DNA of 5,924 nt from Candidatus Hecatellales archaeon (GCA_003662485.1 QMYD01000072.1:1-5924); one strand, 5' to 3'; shown: positions 1 through 5,414, counted from the first letter of the stretch. Numbers and translations: made by a program. Notes: a model not told the origin generated them from the letters alone.

Positions 1-381
1 GCTTTCATGCCTAGCCAAATATTTTGCAGCAATCCCCCCAGCTGCTCCCGTCCTTAAACCAGTTAGGTAGCCTGCTTCTAGGAGGGCGAGGGGAACACCG
101 GTTTCCCCATCCACGTAAAGCGTGAGGGCGCTGATGGTTGGAAGCCCACGGCTTGGATTCTCAGGGTAGGAGGCTACCGCCTTTACGGCTAGGGCTCTCC
201 AAGCCTCAGCATAGGCGGGCATAGCTGCAAACCAGCCCCTACCATCCTTTGGATTTAACACCACCCGCCTGGGCGTGGCAATTTCCCCAAGCCCGTGGAG
301 GCGGAAGGCCTCCTCCACCACTTCAAGCGCTTCAGCCATCCCCACGAGGCCCTCCAAACCCCTCCTCGACAGCAGAAGCAT
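1..381 (-). CDS. Ornithine cyclodeaminase / alanine dehydrogenase family protein (N-terminal part, runs off left edge)
   Basis: The first 127 residues of a minus-strand gene whose remainder lies beyond base 1. The family (ornithine cyclodeaminase, archaeal alanine dehydrogenase, mu-crystallin) comprises cytosolic NAD(P)-dependent enzymes that deaminate or reduce small amino and imino acids. What I see is the N-terminal substrate-binding half: a helix rich in Glu and Ala, a conserved strand pair ending in GRGWFAAMPAY, then LPTISALTLYVDGETGVPLA (about residues 85-104) and the family hallmark LRTGAAGGIAAKYLA, where the Arg-Thr-Gly-Ala stretch leads into the dinucleotide-binding domain. The Rossmann GxGxxG motif would lie beyond the edge. 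The ATG at 381 is preceded by AAGGTGAT (387-394, read on the minus strand) at 5 nt, a strong Shine-Dalgarno match that fixes the start. It is divergent from rfcS. Which substrate it uses cannot be told from this half. Confidence 0.88.
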   Translation of the reverse strand, partial: MLLLSRRGLEGLVGMAEALEVVEEAFRLHGLGEIATPRRVVLNPKDGRGWFAAMPAYAEAWRALAVKAVASYPENPSRGLPTISALTLYVDGETGVPLALLEAGYLTGLRTGAAGGIAAKYLARHES

Positions 382-481
382 GCAGTATCACCTTCCCGGG
401 GCTGGGAAACAAAGCATTTTTGGGATGAGTCCATGACATATAAAGGGTGTTTGTCTTATTATTTTTAGGGGGAGGCTGCGT
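382..481. promoter_or_regulatory. Divergent promoter region between the OCD-family gene and rfcS
   Basis: A 100-bp gap between head-to-head genes. ATATAAAG at 438-445 is a TATA-box candidate. Read rightward, it predicts a transcript start near 465-470, just before the rfcS Shine-Dalgarno GGGGGAGG (468-475), which lies 6 nt ahead of the TTG start. Read leftward, the same bases give CTTTATAT, which would place a start near 412 and leave a leader of about 30 nt carrying AAGGTGAT ahead of the ATG at 381. One near-symmetric TATA element may therefore serve both directions, or a second box may lie in the AT-rich run 454-467. Promoter positions are inferred from spacing alone. Confidence 0.45.
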
Positions 482-1447
482 TTGAGCTTAGAGGTTTGGG
501 CTGAGAAGTATAGGCCTACGAGGCTGGATGAGATTATCAACCAGAAGCATGTGGTGGCGAGGGTTAGGGTCTTCGTGGAGGAGCGGAATATCCCGCATAT
601 GCTCTTCGCTGGACCTCCGGGGACGGGTAAGACCACACTAGCCCTATGCATCGCCAGGGAGCTTTACGGAGACCAGTGGAGGCAGAACATTCTTGAAACC
701 AACGCCAGTGACGAGCGTGGAATCGACGTGATCAGGGGGAAAATTAAGGACTTCGCCAGGACGATGGCTCTAGGTGGAGCAGAATATAGGATAGTGGTTT
801 TGGATGAGGCGGACGCCCTCACAGCTGAAGCCCAGCAGGCTTTAAGGAGAACCATGGAAACCTACTCCTCCACGGTTCGCTTCATCCTCATCTGCAACTA
901 CAGTAGCAAGATTATTCCACCCATCCAGAGTAGAACCGCTGTCTTCAGGTTTAAGGCTCTATCCGAAGCCGATGTGAGGGAGTTCATCCAGCGCATCGTT
1001 AAGGGGGAGAAGCTTAAAATAGAGGAGAAGGCGGTGGAAGCCATCATATACCTCTGCGAGGGAGACCTTAGGAGGGCTGCAAACCTGCTTCAGGCAGCCT
1101 CAGCCCTAGGCGCAAAAATAACGGAGAGCATGGTCTACGAGGTAGCCTCCCAAGCCAGACCCGACGACGTTAAGAGGATGCTGGAAAACGCTTACAAGGG
1201 TAAGTTTAAGGATGCCAGGGAAATCCTTCACAGAATGCTTTTAAGCCAGGGACTTGCAGGCGAAGACGTGGTTAGGGAAATCCACAGGCAAATCTACGGG
1301 TTAAACCTCCCCGAGGAGGCTAAGGTGAGACTGGTGGAAGCCCTCGGCGAATACGAGTTTAGAATTTCTGAGGGTGCAGACTCCATGATTCAGCTTGAAG
1401 CCTTCCTAGCCCAGCTTGCAGCCTACGGGGGTAAAGCCCTAAAGTAG
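482..1447 (+). CDS. rfcS: Replication factor C small subunit (clamp loader ATPase)
   Basis: A 321-residue AAA+ ATPase that, with the large subunit, opens and loads the PCNA sliding clamp at primer-template junctions during DNA replication and repair. Visible motifs in order: RFC-box start EVWAEKYRP (4-12), Walker A GPPGTGKT (44-51), ETNASDERG (72-80), Walker B VVLDEAD (105-111), LRRTMETYS (121-129), sensor-1 region LICNYSSKIIPPIQSR (136-151) with the arginine finger Arg151, and sensor-2 GDLRRAANLLQ (194-204). A helical collar domain fills the C-terminal third. Length is usual for archaeal RFCS. The normal SRC motif reads SRT here (Thr152). The start is TTG at 482, supported by GGGGGAGG 6 nt upstream and by agreement with the family N-terminus. 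The stop TAG ends one base before the GTG start of rfcL, so the pair is very probably one transcript. Confidence 0.97.
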   Translation: MSLEVWAEKYRPTRLDEIINQKHVVARVRVFVEERNIPHMLFAGPPGTGKTTLALCIARELYGDQWRQNILETNASDERGIDVIRGKIKDFARTMALGGAEYRIVVLDEADALTAEAQQALRRTMETYSSTVRFILICNYSSKIIPPIQSRTAVFRFKALSEADVREFIQRIVKGEKLKIEEKAVEAIIYLCEGDLRRAANLLQAASALGAKITESMVYEVASQARPDDVKRMLENAYKGKFKDAREILHRMLLSQGLAGEDVVREIHRQIYGLNLPEEAKVRLVEALGEYEFRISEGADSMIQLEAFLAQLAAYGGKALK

Positions 1448-1448
1448 C

Positions 1449-2672
1449 GTGGAGGAAGCCTTGTGGACGGTTAAGTATAAGCCTAAAAGGCTTGCAGAGG
1501 TGGTAGACCAGGCTGAGGCTAAGGAGAAGCTTTTAAGGTGGCTTGAGGAGTGGAAGCCTGGCGGTAAGGCTGCCCTCCTATACGGCCCCCCAGGCAATGG
1601 TAAAACCTGCACGGTTGAGGCTTTAGCAGAGGAGAAGGGCTTAGACCTCCTCCAAACCAATGCCTCCGATGTGAGGTCTGAGGAGAAAATTGAAAGGTTT
1701 CTTGGTAGAAGCGTTAAGGAGGCTTCGCTACTTGGAACTCGGGGGAAGCTCATCCTCATCGATGAGGTTGACGGGTTAGAGGCTTCAGCCGACAGGGGGG
1801 GTGTTAGAGCCATCCTACGAATCATTAGGGAGTCAGCCTTCCCCGTAATCCTGACAGCAAACGACCCTTGGGATCGAAGGCTCTACGAGATTAGAGACCT
1901 ATGCGAGCTCATCGAGTTCAAGAAGGTTCCCATCCGAGACGTGGTTAAGAGGCTTGAATATATTTGCAGGAGTGAGGGTGTAAAGGCTGACCCCAAACTG
2001 CTCCACGCCATAGCTGAAAAGAATAGGGGGGACCTTAGGGGAGCCATCCTCGACCTTGAAACCATAGCTCAGGGGAGGAAGCAGCTAACGCCTGAGGATC
2101 TTGAAGCTTTGGGTAAGAGGGAGCAGGAAACAGATATCTTTGAGGCTTTAAGAACCGTTTTTAAGGCTCGCTCAGCCCTCTCAGCCAAGCTCTCCATCAG
2201 CAATGTGGACATGGATCCAGGTGAAATCTTCTGGTGGATAGCTGAGAACGTGGCTAACGAGTATGAGAGGCCGGAGGATTTGGCTAGAGCCTACGAGGCC
2301 CTGGCGAGGGCAGACCTCTTCCGAAGCAGGATTATTCATAGGCAGAACTGGAGGATGCAGGCCTACATGGTGGACCTAATGACGGCTGGGGTTTCCCAAG
2401 CCAAGAAGGAGCCCTACCGTAAGTTTACAAGGTATCAGAGGCCTGAAAGGCTTAGGTTTTACTCGAAAACCATGGTGGAAAGGGAAAAGTTAAACCAGGC
2501 TCTAAGACGAATAGCCTCCAGGCTGCACTGCTCCACGAGGAAGGTGAAAACCGAATTCCTACCCTACCTCCTCTACCAGGCTAAAAAGCAGAAGGATTTC
2601 GCGGAGAAACTTGCCTCAGCCTTCAACCTAACCAGGGAGGAAATAAACCTGATAAGCTCCTTCTACAAGTAG
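1449..2672 (+). CDS. rfcL: Replication factor C large subunit (clamp loader)
   Basis: A 407-residue large subunit of the archaeal clamp loader, partner of the rfcS product. Domains: AAA+ module with LWTVKYKPKRLAEVVDQ (5-21), Walker A GPPGNGKT (46-53), TNASDVRSE (70-78), Walker B LILIDEVD (101-108), sensor-1 TANDP (136-140) and sensor-2 GDLRGAILDLE (194-204). A helical C-terminal collar domain (about 230-407) follows. No SRC arginine-finger motif is present, as expected for RFCL. Two starts compete. GTG at 1449 follows the rfcS stop by one base. TTG at 1461 has a GGAGG (1451-1455) placed 5 nt ahead and would begin the protein at WTVKYKP. I give the longer form. The protein ends right after the collar helix at SSFYK, so the charged tail with a PCNA-binding box seen in euryarchaeal RFCL is absent. 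Confidence 0.95.
   Translation: MEEALWTVKYKPKRLAEVVDQAEAKEKLLRWLEEWKPGGKAALLYGPPGNGKTCTVEALAEEKGLDLLQTNASDVRSEEKIERFLGRSVKEASLLGTRGKLILIDEVDGLEASADRGGVRAILRIIRESAFPVILTANDPWDRRLYEIRDLCELIEFKKVPIRDVVKRLEYICRSEGVKADPKLLHAIAEKNRGDLRGAILDLETIAQGRKQLTPEDLEALGKREQETDIFEALRTVFKARSALSAKLSISNVDMDPGEIFWWIAENVANEYERPEDLARAYEALARADLFRSRIIHRQNWRMQAYMVDLMTAGVSQAKKEPYRKFTRYQRPERLRFYSKTMVEREKLNQALRRIASRLHCSTRKVKTEFLPYLLYQAKKQKDFAEKLASAFNLTREEINLISSFYK
1451..1463 (+). promoter_or_regulatory. GGAGG ribosome-binding site overlapping the annotated rfcL start
   Basis: GGAGG at 1451-1455 shares its first base with the last base of the GTG start codon (1449-1451) and lies 5 nt before an in-frame TTG (1461-1463). 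This is ideal archaeal spacing for the TTG. The GTG start has only GGGGGT (1428-1433) about 15 nt upstream, so it would depend on coupling to termination of rfcS. The shorter start would lose four residues that show no conserved motif. Confidence 0.5.
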
Positions 2673-2710
2673 CCAGAAAAGGGGAAGCCGCTTTAACTAG
2701 ACAATACAAT

Positions 2711-2752
2711 AAGGCTTTTCTTTTAAGCCCTAGGAAGCTTTAAGGCTTAAAA
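2711..2752 (+). terminator. Overlapping inverted repeats and U-tract after rfcL, probable terminator
   Basis: TTTTAAGCC (2721-2729) and GGCTTAAAA (2744-2752) form a perfect 9-bp inverted repeat with a 14-nt loop. The same central arm can instead pair with GGCTT (2713-2717) in a smaller 5-bp hairpin. The pyrimidine run CTTTTCTTTT (2715-2724) would serve as an archaeal termination U-tract for the rfc transcript. The right arm also contains CTTAAAAC (2746-2753), a candidate TATA box for the next gene, since a start codon at 2780 is about 30 bp downstream. Terminator and promoter may share these bases. No experiment is implied; this rests on sequence symmetry and position. Confidence 0.4.
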
Positions 2753-2779
2753 CCTATTAGGGAGCCTTGGGGGCAAAGC

Positions 2780-3976
2780 TTGGATTTTGAGAGGGTTAGA
2801 AGGTTTGCTGAAATCCGCCGTGAGTATGGTTCAGGCTATATTAATTTGAACCCCATTCAGAGGGGTGGAATCCTATCTGAGGCTGCGAGGAGAGCTCTCC
2901 TAGAGTTTGGAGACGGCTACTCCGTCTGCGATTTTTGCCCTCCGGAGGAGGCGAGGCTTGACGCTATTAGGAGGCCTCCCATCCGGGAGTTCATGGAGAG
3001 GCTGGCTGAATTCCTGGGTATGGATGTGGCTAGGGTTACAACCCGGTGTAGGGAGTCCAAGTTTATAGCCTTCCGCATGCTCGCCAAACCGGGCGAATAC
3101 GTGGTGGTGGATAGCTTAGCCCACTATAGCACCTATCTGGCTGCTGAACTCGCCATGCTCAGGGTTAAGGAGGTAGCCCATCAAGGACCCCCAGAATATA
3201 GGATAAGCCCTGAAGCCTACCTGCAGCGGATAGAGGAGGTGGAGAGGGAGACGGGTAAGCCTCCAGCCGTAGCCCTCCTAACCCACGTAGACCCCCACCA
3301 TGGAAACCTCGTAGACCCTAAGCCCATAGCAAAAATATGCCATGAGCATGGGGTTCCACTCATCCTTAACGCAGCCTACACGGCTGGGGTTATGCCCGTG
3401 GATGGGAGAAGCCTCGACGTTGACATTCTAGCTGGAAGCGGCCATAAGAGTTGGGCTGCCTCAGCCCCAACAGGCATCCTAGCCCTCCGAGGCGAACTAG
3501 CCGAAAGAATTCTGGCTCGCTCAGCTATTAAAGGCGAATGGTCTGGGAGGAGTTTCCCCAAAAAGGAGTTGGCCCTCCTAGGCTGCACGGTTATGGGAGC
3601 CCCCTTAGCCACGCTCATGGCCTCCTTCCCCCACGTGGTTGAAAGGGTTAAGGGCTGGGAGGCTGAGGTGGAGAAAGCTCGCTACCTAGCCAGCCAGCTT
3701 GAACGCATTGAAGGCACGAGAATCTTGGGTGTAAAACCGAAGATGCATACGCTCCTCCACGTAGAGTCTGAAGGCTTTTACAGGGTTTCTAAAACCCATA
3801 AGAGGAGGGGTTTCTTCCTCTATGAGGAGCTCCGCCAAAGGGGGATTGTAGGTGTTCAGCCTGGTCTAACCCGCCACTTCAAACTCAACACCTATGGGCT
3901 AACATGGGAGGAAGTTAAACGGGTAGCTGAAGCCTTCCAGGAAATTGCAAGGAAATACGGCCTTTCCGTCCACTAG
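2780..3976 (+). CDS. pscS: O-phospho-L-seryl-tRNA:Cys-tRNA synthase (SepCysS)
   Basis: A 398-residue PLP enzyme of the indirect cysteine pathway. It converts phosphoseryl-tRNA(Cys), made by SepRS, into Cys-tRNA(Cys) using a sulfur donor. Diagnostic features: INLNPIQRGGIL (21-32), the YSVCDFC pair Cys50/Cys53, RPPIREFMERLAEFLGMDV (65-83), LLTHVDPHHGNLVDPKPIA (166-184), the PLP-lysine motif GSGHKSWAASAPTGILA (219-235; Lys223), LLGCTVMGAP (266-275) with the third active-site cysteine Cys269, LMASFPHVVERVKGWE, and RRGFFLYEELRQRG (342-355). All three cysteines that carry the persulfide/sulfur chemistry in this family are kept. The start is TTG at 2780. GGGGG (2769-2773) lies 6 nt ahead, and no other start exists before the upstream stop at 2741-2743. 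It probably has its own promoter. SepRS (sepS) and SepCysE are not in the window, though a SepCysE-like partner is expected in many such genomes. Confidence 0.96.
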   Translation: MDFERVRRFAEIRREYGSGYINLNPIQRGGILSEAARRALLEFGDGYSVCDFCPPEEARLDAIRRPPIREFMERLAEFLGMDVARVTTRCRESKFIAFRMLAKPGEYVVVDSLAHYSTYLAAELAMLRVKEVAHQGPPEYRISPEAYLQRIEEVERETGKPPAVALLTHVDPHHGNLVDPKPIAKICHEHGVPLILNAAYTAGVMPVDGRSLDVDILAGSGHKSWAASAPTGILALRGELAERILARSAIKGEWSGRSFPKKELALLGCTVMGAPLATLMASFPHVVERVKGWEAEVEKARYLASQLERIEGTRILGVKPKMHTLLHVESEGFYRVSKTHKRRGFFLYEELRQRGIVGVQPGLTRHFKLNTYGLTWEEVKRVAEAFQEIARKYGLSVH

Positions 3977-4001
3977 CGCCTTTAACCTTAAACTTTAGGC
4001 G
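3977..4001. terminator. Possible bidirectional terminator between convergent pscS and tsr3
   Basis: The two convergent genes are only 11 bp apart. CGCCT (3977-3981) and AGGCG (3997-4001) are perfect complements that flank an AT-rich loop containing TTAACCTTAA. The right arm lies inside the last codons of tsr3. The stem is only 5 bp, so this is a weak candidate. The T-rich and A-rich flanks could give a U-tract in either direction. Confidence 0.25.
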
Positions 4002-4569
4002 GGAAGCATGAGACAGGGAAAAACTCCCTTTCAGCTCTGAGTATTTCGCTGGGTGTTTCAGCTTTAGAGTAGGCTTCAAGAGGCTCCCTATTCAGGGTTA
4101 GAAAGCTTCCACCCCACTTGTAGAGGTGGAGAAGCTTTTCAGCCTGCGCTTTAAAGCCTAAAATGTAGAGGGCTGCAGCTAAAGCCTCAAGCGAGCTAAG
4201 CCTGGCTAAGCGGCCATAGCTTACGGGGTTGGCGGCTAGGAGGAGGGGGAGCCTCCTATGCAGGCCTGGAATCCTACTCCAAGCCACCTCTCCAATCCGC
4301 TCCCAGGAGCAGTCTACCGCGGCTAGCCCCCACCTCTCAGCGTAAACCCTGTCAACCCCAGCCAGAACAGCCTCAGCCCTAGGGTTTAAGAGGAGAACCT
4401 TTTTGGGAAGCCTTCTCGCCCTCAAAACTCGGGAGGCAAGCCTAAACCTGCAAAGCTTCCCAGCCGTACACTTGGAGGGGTCATCCTGCCCAAGCATGTA
4501 AACGTAAAGCCTAACAGGCAAATCCAGGGGAGCCGTTGCAGCCACCATAAGCCTAAGCGAAAAAGCCAT
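3988..4569 (-). CDS. tsr3: 16S rRNA aminocarboxypropyltransferase Tsr3
   Basis: A 193-residue protein of the Tsr3/DUF367 family, SPOUT-fold enzymes that move the 3-amino-3-carboxypropyl group of S-adenosylmethionine onto a hypermodified small-subunit rRNA pseudouridine late in ribosome maturation. Visible motifs: DDPSKCTAGKLCRF (29-42), VLLLNPRAEAVLAGVD (58-73), AVDCSWE (84-90), RRLPLLLAANPVSYGRLARLSS (105-126), LEALAAALYILGF (127-139), KWGGSFLTLNREPLEAYS (151-168). These follow the family order closely. The annotated ATG (4567-4569) lacks a Shine-Dalgarno site, and the first 18 or so residues are not family-like, since archaeal members usually begin just before the LYVYMLGQDD strand. In-frame ATG at residue 8 (4546-4548) or TTG at residue 17 (4519-4521) are credible alternatives. 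TTAAATAT on the minus strand (4568-4575) is a TATA candidate suited to a transcript starting near residue 8. It converges on pscS. Confidence 0.93.
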   Translation of the reverse strand: MAFSLRLMVAATAPLDLPVRLYVYMLGQDDPSKCTAGKLCRFRLASRVLRARRLPKKVLLLNPRAEAVLAGVDRVYAERWGLAAVDCSWERIGEVAWSRIPGLHRRLPLLLAANPVSYGRLARLSSLEALAAALYILGFKAQAEKLLHLYKWGGSFLTLNREPLEAYSKAETPSEILRAEREFFPVSCFPPKV

Positions 4570-4571
4570 AT

Positions 4572-4886
4572 TTAACAGTATTCTATGGGCTTGGATGAGT
4601 TGGCGTGCGAACTGTTTCCAGCCTCTGGAGGTGGGTTACTAAATTCCTTATCCATTCCAGTAAGGTTGGATGGCGCCCATGTAGCCCCTTCACGCGTTAA
4701 GCGTTTTCGGAATCCTCCTCGAAGTTTGAAAGGTCTGGCTTGGCTCGGCTCCGGCATTCTTCAGTCAGCTTCTCAAAGCGGAACTCCCTTGGATAGGCGG
4801 TCTACATCCCGTTGCAGCCTTATAGAATCCAGCTTCGAATCAAACATAGCTGGCGATACCCCCGCATGTAACCCAAACTTCCTCCT
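4572..4886 (-). pseudogene. Decayed protein-like sequence, family unknown
   Basis: Read on the minus strand in one frame from 4886, the sequence gives KFGLHAGVSPAMFDSKLDSI and continues through RLQRDVDRLSKGVPL to a TGA (4773-4775). After EAD comes a second TGA (4761-4763), then MPEPSQARPFKLRGGFRKRL and onward to a TAA at 4572-4574 (61 codons from ATG 4757). A second minus-strand frame is also protein-like from 4801, giving EFRFEKLTEECRSRAKPDLS before a TAA at 4697-4699. GAGGAGG (4881-4887), a good ribosome-binding site, stands at the upstream end, but its nearest starts open an 18-codon frame only. This pattern suggests a gene broken by stops and perhaps a frameshift. I do not recognise the family. 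A structured RNA whose frames are open by chance is the main alternative. The plus-strand ORF over the same bases (4585-5010) has no ribosome-binding site. Confidence 0.3.
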
Positions 4887-5127
4887 CTATTTTTTGTTTT
4901 TGGTTTATGTTAGGCTGAATGCTATGCTTATTAAGCTCGCCGTTAGTAAGGTTGTTCTAACACTCGTATTTTCAATAACCGCCTACAAGGTTTTGTTGGA
5001 GACCAGTTAGGTCTGAAGGATTTTCAAGCTTAGGACGCCTAGACGTTTAAAACAGCCCATAAAACAATAAGTATGATGCCGAAAAACAACTGGGGCTAAC
5101 CTTAACAAACAAATGCCCCTAGCGTAG

Positions 5128-5352
5128 TGCACGCTATGGGATTGGAATTTAGTAACTGGAAGGAGAGACAAAACTTGTCCATTATGCCTGTTCAAACTTG
5201 GGACAAGTTTTGAAACTGGCCATGTACCGATAACAGGTATCTCGAGAGTAGTTTTTACCATATCAGCCATCGAGAGATATGCAATAGAGTCTTTTAAAGA
5301 TAAAGAAAAATTTGGTAGTGTTTATCATGTAAACATATATGTGCAGTATTAA
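5128..5352 (+). pseudogene. Start-less coding-like fragment with a CPLC motif
   Basis: An open frame of 74 codons ends in TAA (5350-5352) and reads convincingly as protein: LVTGRRDKTCPLCLFKLGTS, then FETGHVPITGISRVVFTISA, then IERYAIESFKDKEKFGSVYH and NIYVQY. The Cys-Pro-Leu-Cys pair resembles half of a zinc-binding knuckle. No ATG, GTG or TTG lies near its upstream end. An in-frame ATG at 5113 is cut off after four codons by TAG at 5125-5127, and it lacks a Shine-Dalgarno site. It is most simply the C-terminal remnant of a gene whose front part has been lost or shifted in frame. Its low G+C resembles the hydrogenase-type gene 62 bp downstream, not the left-hand genes. Family unknown. Confidence 0.4.
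5170..5214 (+). repeat. Two mutually exclusive hairpins sharing one arm
   Basis: AAAACTTGTCC (5170-5180) and GGACAAGTTTT (5201-5211) form a perfect 11-bp inverted repeat with a 20-nt loop. TTCAAACTTG (5191-5200) can instead pair with CAAGTTTTGAA (5204-5214), giving 10 bp with one bulged T and a GGA loop. Both use CAAGTTTT, so only one can form at a time. They lie inside the CPLC fragment, so coding constraint may contribute to the symmetry. Confidence 0.6.
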
Positions 5353-5411
5353 TATACTACGATTGTATAGGCGCTGGTAAATACTCATCTCCCCCAAGAA
5401 TTAAGGGTGGT
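5349..5411 (+). promoter_or_regulatory. Probable promoter and ribosome-binding site for the hydB-like gene
   Basis: TTAATATAC (5349-5357) is a TATA-box candidate, predicting transcription from about 5380 and a leader of about 35 nt. GGGTGGT (5405-5411) lies 3 nt before the ATG at 5415; its GGTG core (5406-5409) is 5 nt away and matches the anti-Shine-Dalgarno GGTGAT register. The box overlaps the stop codon of the upstream fragment. Confidence 0.4.
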
Positions 5412-5414
5412 CGT

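Larger units (their letters stand above)
4570..5414. other. Gene-poor junction between the housekeeping block and the hydrogenase-type gene
   Basis: This 845-bp stretch has no intact gene that I can support. From left to right it holds protein-like sequence on the minus strand interrupted by TGA codons (4572-4886); T-rich sequence at 4890-4903; a possible 28-codon plus-strand ORF, ATG 4924 to TAG 5010, encoding one hydrophobic segment without a good ribosome-binding site; a hairpin TAGCGT-AGTGC-ACGCTA (5120-5136); a start-less plus-strand fragment with a CPLC pair (5128-5352); nested hairpins (5170-5214); and a likely promoter for the gene at 5415. G+C falls from roughly half to 23% (5281-5340) across it. 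No tRNA, transposase or terminal inverted repeat was found. Confidence 0.6.

Noticed and set aside
388..855. Minus-strand open frames opposite rfcS
   Set aside because: Antisense shadows of a clearly identified gene, with no ribosome-binding sites or family similarity. The same applies to the frames opposite rfcL (1439-1825, 1883-2065) and pscS (3376-3618).
4829..4853. TTCGAATC inside a CCAGCT...AGCTGG inverted repeat, resembling a tRNA T-arm
   Set aside because: The stem does not have the 5-bp/7-nt T-arm geometry, and no acceptor, D or anticodon arms can be built around it.
4585..5010. 141-codon open frame on the plus strand with a hydrophobic C-terminal end
   Set aside because: No ribosome-binding site, low-complexity Ser/Arg-rich unlike-protein composition in the first 95 codons, and the opposite strand looks more protein-like. 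Its last 28 codons (from ATG 4924) could be a tiny membrane peptide but nothing supports this.
5007..5270. 87-codon open frame on the minus strand
   Set aside because: It is antisense to the CPLC fragment, whose own translation is far more protein-like. No Shine-Dalgarno site and no recognisable motif.
5240..5280. Short palindromes TCTCGAGA (5240-5247) and nearby TCGAGAGATA
   Set aside because: Too short and imperfect to separate from chance, and inside coding-like sequence.
5113..5352. In-frame TAG at 5125-5127 read as pyrrolysine, joining the ATG at 5113 to the CPLC fragment
   Set aside because: rfcS, rfcL and pscS in this window all end in TAG, so UAG looks like an ordinary stop here. 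There is no Shine-Dalgarno site ahead of 5113 and no Pyl genes are visible.
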